Part shown: in pieces, positions 57,385-64,000 of the stretch
Position numbering within the stretch: position 1 is the stretch's first letter
How the letters are laid out: each line of letters opens with the position of its first letter
Assembly: GCF_016735685.1 (NCBI RefSeq)
Contig: NZ_JAERRA010000002.1
Coordinates: 124,001-188,000, forward strand
Direction of reading: 5' to 3'
Length of the DNA: 64,000 nucleotides
DNA from: Piscinibacter lacus
Lineage (GTDB): Bacteria > Pseudomonadota > Gammaproteobacteria > Burkholderiales > Burkholderiaceae_C
Made by a program: the position numbers and the translations under genes
The notes under the pieces: generated by a model
What the model saw: only the letters and a program-made list of their open reading frames with translations
What the model was told of the DNA's origin: nothing
The model's database searches: none

Positions 57385-57765
57385 ATGAGCAACCCCCACA
57401 AGGGCCGCACCGGCCTGGACCGGCTGCGCCATGCACTCGGCTACTCGATCGACGGCCTGAAGCTGGCCTACCGCGGCGAAAGCGCCTTCCGGCAGGAGAC
57501 CTGGAGCGCTGCCGTGCTGCTGCCTGCCGCCTTCTGGCTGGGCCAGGGCTGGGTCGAGGTCTCGCTGCTGGTCGGCTCGGTGCTGCTGGTGCTGATCGTC
57601 GAGCTGCTGAACTCGGGCATCGAGGCCGCCATCGACCGCGTCAGCTACGAGCTGCACGACCTGTCCAAGCGCGCCAAGGACCTGGCCAGCGCCGCCGTGC
57701 TGATGAGCCTGCTGCTGTGTGGCGGCATCTGGGGTGCGGCGCTCTGGCACCGCTTCATGGTCTGA
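57385..57765 (+). CDS. dgkA: Diacylglycerol kinase
   Basis: A 126-residue integral inner-membrane kinase that recycles diacylglycerol to phosphatidic acid. Three transmembrane segments are visible, and the conserved motif ELLNSGIEAAIDR near residues 73-85 contains the catalytic Glu and Asn. The first 20 residues are basic and cytosolic. It is followed by the LOG-family gene after 8 bp. Confidence 0.96.
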   Translation: MSNPHKGRTGLDRLRHALGYSIDGLKLAYRGESAFRQETWSAAVLLPAAFWLGQGWVEVSLLVGSVLLVLIVELLNSGIEAAIDRVSYELHDLSKRAKDLASAAVLMSLLLCGGIWGAALWHRFMV

Positions 57766-57773
57766 GCGACGCG

Positions 57774-58391
57774 ATGATGACCTTGCCCACGCCTGCCCCG
57801 GCCGCGCCCTTCAGCCTCTGCGTCTACTGCGGCTCGCGGGCGGGGCAGGATCCGCGCTTTCGCGCCGCCGCCCAGGCCCTGGGCACGGCGCTGGGTCGGC
57901 GGGGCTGGCGTCTGGTCTATGGCGGCGGCCGGATCGGCCTGATGGGCGTGGTGGCCGATGCCACGCTGGCCGCGGGCGGCACCGTCTTCGGCGTGATCCC
58001 GGTCTCGCTGCAGCAGCGCGAGGTCGGCCACACCGGGCTGAGCGAGCTGCGCGTCGTGTCGTCCATGCACCAGCGCAAGCAGGCGATGGCCGAGGCGGCG
58101 GATGCCTTCCTGGCCCTGCCGGGCGGCATCGGCACGCAGGAGGAGTTGTTCGAAGTCTGGACCTGGCGCCAGCTCGGCGAGCACGACCGGCCGCTGGGCC
58201 TGCTCAATGTGGCCGGCTACTACGACAGCCTGCTCGGCTTCCTGGACCAGACCGTGGCCCAGGGCTTTGTTGGCCCGGCCACCCGGGCCCTGCTGACGGT
58301 GGACACGCAGATCGAGTCGCTGCTCGACCATCTGCACCGGCAGGCAGGCGACCGTCCCGGCCGGCCGCCGCTGGAGCTGGACCGGATCTGA
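57774..58391 (+). CDS. LOG family protein (cytokinin-riboside 5'-monophosphate phosphoribohydrolase-like)
   Basis: A 205-residue protein of the LOG/YvdD family. The nucleotide motif PGGIGTQEELFE (near 113-124) is the signature, and GGGRIGLMG near 43-51 binds the phosphate. Bacterial members hydrolyse AMP-type nucleotides or cytokinin ribosides; the substrate here is not known. Two adjacent ATGs at 57774 and 57777 are both possible starts. It starts 8 bp after dgkA, so they are probably co-transcribed. Confidence 0.92.
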   Translation: MMTLPTPAPAAPFSLCVYCGSRAGQDPRFRAAAQALGTALGRRGWRLVYGGGRIGLMGVVADATLAAGGTVFGVIPVSLQQREVGHTGLSELRVVSSMHQRKQAMAEAADAFLALPGGIGTQEELFEVWTWRQLGEHDRPLGLLNVAGYYDSLLGFLDQTVAQGFVGPATRALLTVDTQIESLLDHLHRQAGDRPGRPPLELDRI

Positions 58392-58424
58392 GCGGTCCGG
58401 CCCTGGCTTGACCTTCGGCCCGCC

Positions 58425-60603
<2,179 letters not shown>

Positions 60604-60754
60604 GGACGAGAACAAGGCGCGCGAGGACGAGAAGCGGCGCCCGCCGACCGCGGCGGAAGCAGCCCGGCATGGTAGCCCCGCCCCCTCGGCCAGGCCGGCG
60701 GCGGGGCCGCAGGCCGCGGGCCAGGGCGGGCCGCCCCCGGACGATGCAGACGCC

Positions 60755-61966
60755 ATGCCCGGCCCGCTCACCCTGCGCGTGCACGAGCGGCCCGACACCG
60801 TGCCCGCCCAGGCCTGGGATGCGCTGCTCGCCGCCAGCCCCACGCCCAGCCCCTTCCTGAAGCATGCCTACCTAGACGCCCTGCATGCCAGCGGCAGCGC
60901 GGTGCCGGCCACCGGCTGGACGCCCTGCTTCCTGACCCTGGCCCGCGCCGACGGCCGGCTGGAAGCCGGCTGCGTGCTCTACGAGAAAAGCCACAGCTAC
61001 GGCGAATACGTCTTCGACTGGGCCTGGGCCGAGGCCTGGGAACGCGCCGGCCAGCGCTACTACCCCAAGCTGCTGAGCGCACCGCCCTTCACGCCGGTGC
61101 CCGGCAGCCGCCTGCTCGCGCGCAGCGCCGCGGCGCGGGCCGCCCTGCTGCGAGCGCTGGAAGACCGGGCGCGCGAGGACGGCCGATCCTCCGCCCACCT
61201 GCTCTTCATCGACCCGGCCGACCAGGCCACGGCCGAGGCGGCCGGCTGGCTGATCCGCCACGGCGTGCAGTTCCACTGGCACAACCGCGACGCCGCACCC
61301 GAGGCGCCGGCCGAGGCCCGGCCCTATGCCGACTTCGACGACTTCCTGGCCCACCTCAGCCGCGACCGCCGCCGCAAGATCGGCCAGGAGCGGCGCTATG
61401 TGGCCGAGGCCGGCGTCACGCTCGACCAGGTCGCCGGGCCGGACATGGACACGGCCGACTGGGACTTCTTCTACCGCTGCTACAGCCAGACCTATGCCGA
61501 GCACCACAGCCGGCCCTACCTGACGCGCGACTTCTTCGCGTACATGGCCGCCCACCTGCCCACGCACTGGCGCTTGGTGCGGGCCTGGCGCGGCCGCACG
61601 CGGGTGGCCAGCGCGCTGATCGCGCTCGACCCGTCACAACGCGTGGCCTACGGCCGCTACTGGGGCGCGACCGAGCCGGTGCGCTGCCTGCACTTCGAGG
61701 CCTGCTACCACCAGCCGATCGCGTGGTGCATCGCCGAAGGCTGGCGCCGCTTCGAGGGCGGCGCCCAGGGCGAGCACAAGATGGCCCGCGGCCTGCTGCC
61801 GGTGCCCACGCGCAGTGCGCACTGGCTGGCGCATCCGGGCTTTGCGGATGCAGTCGCCCGCTTCCTCGACCGCGAGGGCGCGGGCGTGGCCGCCTACCTC
61901 GACGAGCTGAGCGAGCGCCGGGTCTTCAAGGCTCTGGCCGAGGGCCGGCCGGCCGCAGCCGACTGA
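60755..61966 (+). CDS. GNAT-like acyltransferase, COG3146 family
   Basis: A 403-residue protein of the COG3146 (DUF482) family, thought to be an acyl-CoA N-acyltransferase fold of the FemAB/GNAT type, with no clear substrate. Motifs include PFLKHAYLDALHASGS near the N-terminus, FDWAWAEAWERAG and the C-terminal GGAQGEHKMARGLLP. I chose ATG at 60755, directly before the conserved core. A start at 60602 would add 51 disordered residues and would share its ATG with the opposite nadE start. It is convergent with proQ. Confidence 0.85.
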   Translation: MPGPLTLRVHERPDTVPAQAWDALLAASPTPSPFLKHAYLDALHASGSAVPATGWTPCFLTLARADGRLEAGCVLYEKSHSYGEYVFDWAWAEAWERAGQRYYPKLLSAPPFTPVPGSRLLARSAAARAALLRALEDRAREDGRSSAHLLFIDPADQATAEAAGWLIRHGVQFHWHNRDAAPEAPAEARPYADFDDFLAHLSRDRRRKIGQERRYVAEAGVTLDQVAGPDMDTADWDFFYRCYSQTYAEHHSRPYLTRDFFAYMAAHLPTHWRLVRAWRGRTRVASALIALDPSQRVAYGRYWGATEPVRCLHFEACYHQPIAWCIAEGWRRFEGGAQGEHKMARGLLPVPTRSAHWLAHPGFADAVARFLDREGAGVAAYLDELSERRVFKALAEGRPAAAD

Positions 61967-61993
61967 GAGGGTGCAAGCGCGCGGCCCGGCCGC

Positions 61994-63274
61994 TCAGCCG
62001 CGGCGCGGCGCGCGGGCACCGCGCTCGCTGCGGGCCTGGGCGAGCTGGGCCTCCAGCGTCGCCTCGTCCAGGCGCTTGAGGGCGCAGAAGTTCGCGCGCG
62101 TCAGCGTGCTCGTTTCGTAGGCGCGCAGCAGGTTGGCGCGTTCGAGCTGGGCGGGGTCGCGCGGCGTCTCCTCGGCCCGGTCGACCGGCGCGCTGCGGAC
62201 GCCATCCGGACGCGGGCCGCGGCCCTCGCGGTCCGGACGCGGCAGCGGCGGGCGGGCACCGGCTGCCGCCGGGCGGCGGCCGCCCTCGGCCGGGGGACCG
62301 CGTCGCTCGCCCTCGAAACGCGGGCCGCGCGCTGCCCCCTCGGGGCGCGGACCACGCCGATCACCTTCGGGGTGCGGCGGGCGCGGGGCAGCGTCGGCGC
62401 GCGGCGGGCGGGAATCACCCTCGGCGCGGGGTGCGCGCGGCGGGTGGGACTCGCCCTCGGCGCGGGGTGCGCGGGGCGGGCCGGCCTCGCCCGCCGGCGG
62501 GCCGGCGCGGCGGCTGCCTTCGGGCCGCGGGCCGCGCGGCGGGCGGGCGGGCCGCTCGGCATCGGCGGCATCGGCGGCATCGGGTGCAGCGGGTGCGGCA
62601 TCGCCGGCGACGGCCTCGGCGGCGCGGGGTACGCGGCCCGGCGCGGGCGGGCGCTGCTCAGCACGACGGGCGCGGCGGCGCTGCACTTCGGCCGCGGCGG
62701 CGTCGCGGTGCTCGGCATCGACCGGACTGGCCGGCTGGCCGTCGAGGTCGATGCGCTCGGGCTGGCTGGCCAGGGCCTTGAGGTAGGCGGTGGCCGTGGT
62801 GTGGCGGTGCAGGAAGGCCGACAGGATCTTCCTGCCGAAGACGCCCGGCGCCCGGGCCTGGATGTCGGCCTGGATGCGCAGCTTCAGCGGCCGGGCCTGG
62901 CCCGGCGTGAAGACGGCCGGGAAGCGGGTGGCCAGCTCGCTCGCGCAGGCGGCGAGGCTCATGCCAGGCGGGGTGGCTGCGGTTGCGGTTGCGGCTGCGG
63001 TTGCGGTTGCGGCGACTGCATCGGCGGCAGCGGTCTCGGCTGTCGCATCCGCCGGCTCGTCGGCGCCCGCGGCGGCCGGGGCTTGCGCAACCGGGGCGAG
63101 GACCGACTCGGCCGTGGGCGAAGACGCGACCCGCTCGGCCGGCTCCTCAGGCTGCGCCACCGCATCGGCCGGGGCCTCGGGCAGGGCCGCGCCCAGGGGC
63201 TCGGTACGGTCGGCGTCGGCCTGCGGCAGGCTGGGGGACGGGGTCGATTCAGCGGGGGACGAAGAGGGCAGCAC
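61994..63274 (-). CDS. ProQ/FinO family RNA-binding protein with repetitive tails
   Basis: A 426-residue protein. The ProQ/FinO domain lies at about residues 105-215 (RFPAVFTPGQARPLKLRIQADI and ILSAFLHRHTTATAYLKAL). Such proteins bind structured 3' ends of small RNAs and mRNAs. An N-terminal acidic Ala/Thr/Pro region (about 1-105) and a C-terminal Arg/Pro/Gly region (about 200-375) with a 12-residue repeat (RAPRAEGESHPP, RAPRAEGDSRPP) flank it. The last 60 residues (LLRAYETSTLTRANFCALKRLDEATLEAQLAQ) are helical. The tails are longer than in E. coli ProQ, which has 232 residues. Confidence 0.87.
   Translation of the reverse strand: MLPSSSPAESTPSPSLPQADADRTEPLGAALPEAPADAVAQPEEPAERVASSPTAESVLAPVAQAPAAAGADEPADATAETAAADAVAATATAAATATAATPPGMSLAACASELATRFPAVFTPGQARPLKLRIQADIQARAPGVFGRKILSAFLHRHTTATAYLKALASQPERIDLDGQPASPVDAEHRDAAAAEVQRRRARRAEQRPPAPGRVPRAAEAVAGDAAPAAPDAADAADAERPARPPRGPRPEGSRRAGPPAGEAGPPRAPRAEGESHPPRAPRAEGDSRPPRADAAPRPPHPEGDRRGPRPEGAARGPRFEGERRGPPAEGGRRPAAAGARPPLPRPDREGRGPRPDGVRSAPVDRAEETPRDPAQLERANLLRAYETSTLTRANFCALKRLDEATLEAQLAQARSERGARAPRRG
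62418..62489 (-). repeat. 36-bp direct repeat in the ProQ-family gene
   Basis: CCCTCGGCGCGGGGTGCGCG begins at 62418 and again at 62454, a period of 36 bp or 12 codons. It encodes RAPRAEGxSxPP twice in the basic C-terminal tail. Confidence 0.7.
62971..63016 (-). repeat. GGTTGC hexamer repeat in the ProQ-family gene
   Basis: The plus strand shows repeats of GGTTGC/GGCTGC from about 62971 to 63016, seven or so units, coding Ala-Thr pairs in the N-terminal acidic region. It is liable to copy-number change without shifting the frame. Confidence 0.7.
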
Positions 63275-63352
63275 GGCAAAGCCAGGTCGGGGAAAACGGG
63301 GCGATTGTCTCCGCCCGGCCCGCAGCCGCCCGCCGGGGCGGGCGCGGCGGGC

Positions 63353-64000
63353 TCAATCCTTGAAATCGCCGCCCACGGCCGTGACAAAACGCTCGGGCTG
63401 CAGCCAGCGGCGCAGGGCCGTGTTGACCTGGTCGACGGTCAGCCGGGCGATGGCCGCATCGACGCCCGCCTCGGTCGCGAAGCTGCGCTCGAGGTGGAGC
63501 TGCGCGGCCAGGCTGGCGGCAAGCTGCGCGTCCTGCGCCCGGCGCAGCGCCCGGGCCGCCAGCAGGCCCTTGCGGGTCTCCTCCAGCTCGGTCGGGGTGA
63601 TGCCGTCGGCCAGCAGCCGGGCCACTTCCTCGCGGAAACCGGCTTCGACCTTGGCCAGGTTCTGCGGCGCGAAGATGGCCTCGGCCTTCCAGCTCGCATT
63701 GGCATCGACCGGGTTCCATTGGAAGAAGCTGACCACGCTGTAGCTCAGGCCTTCCTTCTCGCGGATGCGCTTCCACAGCCGCGCGCTGCCGCCCAGGCCG
63801 AGGATCTGGTTGCCGACCAGCAGGGCCGGGTAGTCGGCATGCAGGTCGGTCAGGGCCAGGCCGGACAGGCGCACCGACAGGGTCGCGTTCTGCTTGTCGG
63901 GCGTGCGCTCGACCAGGCGGGTCGGCGCCACCGGCACGGCCGGCAGGGGGATGCGGGCCTGCGGCTCGGCGCTGGCCCAGCCGTCGAGCGCCCGGGCCAG
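63353..64000 (-). CDS. M16 family zinc peptidase (C-terminal part, cut by window edge)
   Basis: The frame is open to base 64000, giving 215 residues; the N-terminal half with the HXXEH metal motif would lie outside. The C-terminal part has the M16 features LVGNQILGLGGSARLWKRIREKEGLSYSV, in which the GG..SRL..-like segment is typical, and TELEETRKGLLAARALR. M16 peptidases are often exported or outer-membrane-associated. The stop at 63353 lies 78 bp after the proQ start on the same strand. Because it is partial, signal peptide, length and activity cannot be judged. Confidence 0.8.
   Translation of the reverse strand: MARALDGWASAEPQARIPLPAVPVAPTRLVERTPDKQNATLSVRLSGLALTDLHADYPALLVGNQILGLGGSARLWKRIREKEGLSYSVVSFFQWNPVDANASWKAEAIFAPQNLAKVEAGFREEVARLLADGITPTELEETRKGLLAARALRRAQDAQLAASLAAQLHLERSFATEAGVDAAIARLTVDQVNTALRRWLQPERFVTAVGGDFKD

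Overview
The window is very GC-rich chromosomal DNA (about 70% by eye, not computed) from a betaproteobacterium. It most likely belongs to Burkholderiales, near the Rubrivivax/Leptothrix/Roseateles group. The evidence is gene content and order: ilvBNC next to an rpoE-like sigma factor, DUF3619, DUF3106 and RDD genes; psd-pssA-leuA; lpxK-ycaR-kdsB-adk; glyA-nrdR-pilins-ribD-ribE-ribBA-ribH-nusB; and a transglutaminase/ATP-grasp/alpha-E cluster. I saw no rRNA, tRNA, CRISPR array, insertion sequence or prophage. Coding density is high, and no stretch over 300 bases lacks a gene.

Layout. 0-7.5 kb: orn, an M48 membrane protease and rsgA; a lactate-oxidation pair lutA-lutB with a TIGR03790 gene downstream instead of lutC; and a divergent IclR regulator. 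7.5-14.5 kb (minus strand): pbpG, the psd-pssA-leuA block with a Leu-rich leader peptide and attenuator before leuA, sodB and xseA. 14.7-17.6 kb (plus): lpxK-ycaR-kdsB-adk for lipid A/Kdo supply and nucleotide balance. 17.8-22.7 kb: ubiD, a lytic transglycosylase, glyA and nrdR. 22.8-26.9 kb: five overlapping or closely packed prepilin-like genes. 27-31 kb: riboflavin genes and nusB. 31-34.6 kb: ybgC-tolQRA without tolB-pal next to it, then a sigma factor and a small zinc-finger protein.

34.7-44.5 kb (minus): five large genes forming a duplicated predicted peptide-ligase system. It has two transglutaminase-like proteins (one fused to DUF2126), two circularly permuted ATP-grasp domains and two alpha-E domains. 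44.7-48.5 kb: comEC, a RidA-family gene and dsbB. 48.6-51 kb: a small hydrophilic protein, a PRC-barrel protein, an Ala-rich lipoprotein and a nitronate monooxygenase. 51-57.3 kb: ilvC, ilvN and ilvB on minus, divergent from an ECF-type sigma factor operon. 57.4-64 kb: dgkA, a LOG-family gene, a P-II gene, nadE, a COG3146-type acyltransferase, a ProQ/FinO protein with long repetitive tails, and a partial M16 peptidase cut by the window edge.

Two sequence-level signals stand out beyond gene content. The leuA leader has a complete attenuator architecture. In addition, at least ten genes have a -10-like hexamer only 6-8 nt before the start codon and no Shine-Dalgarno sequence, which suggests leaderless or near-leaderless mRNAs. 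Both are read directly from the bases; their function is inferred.
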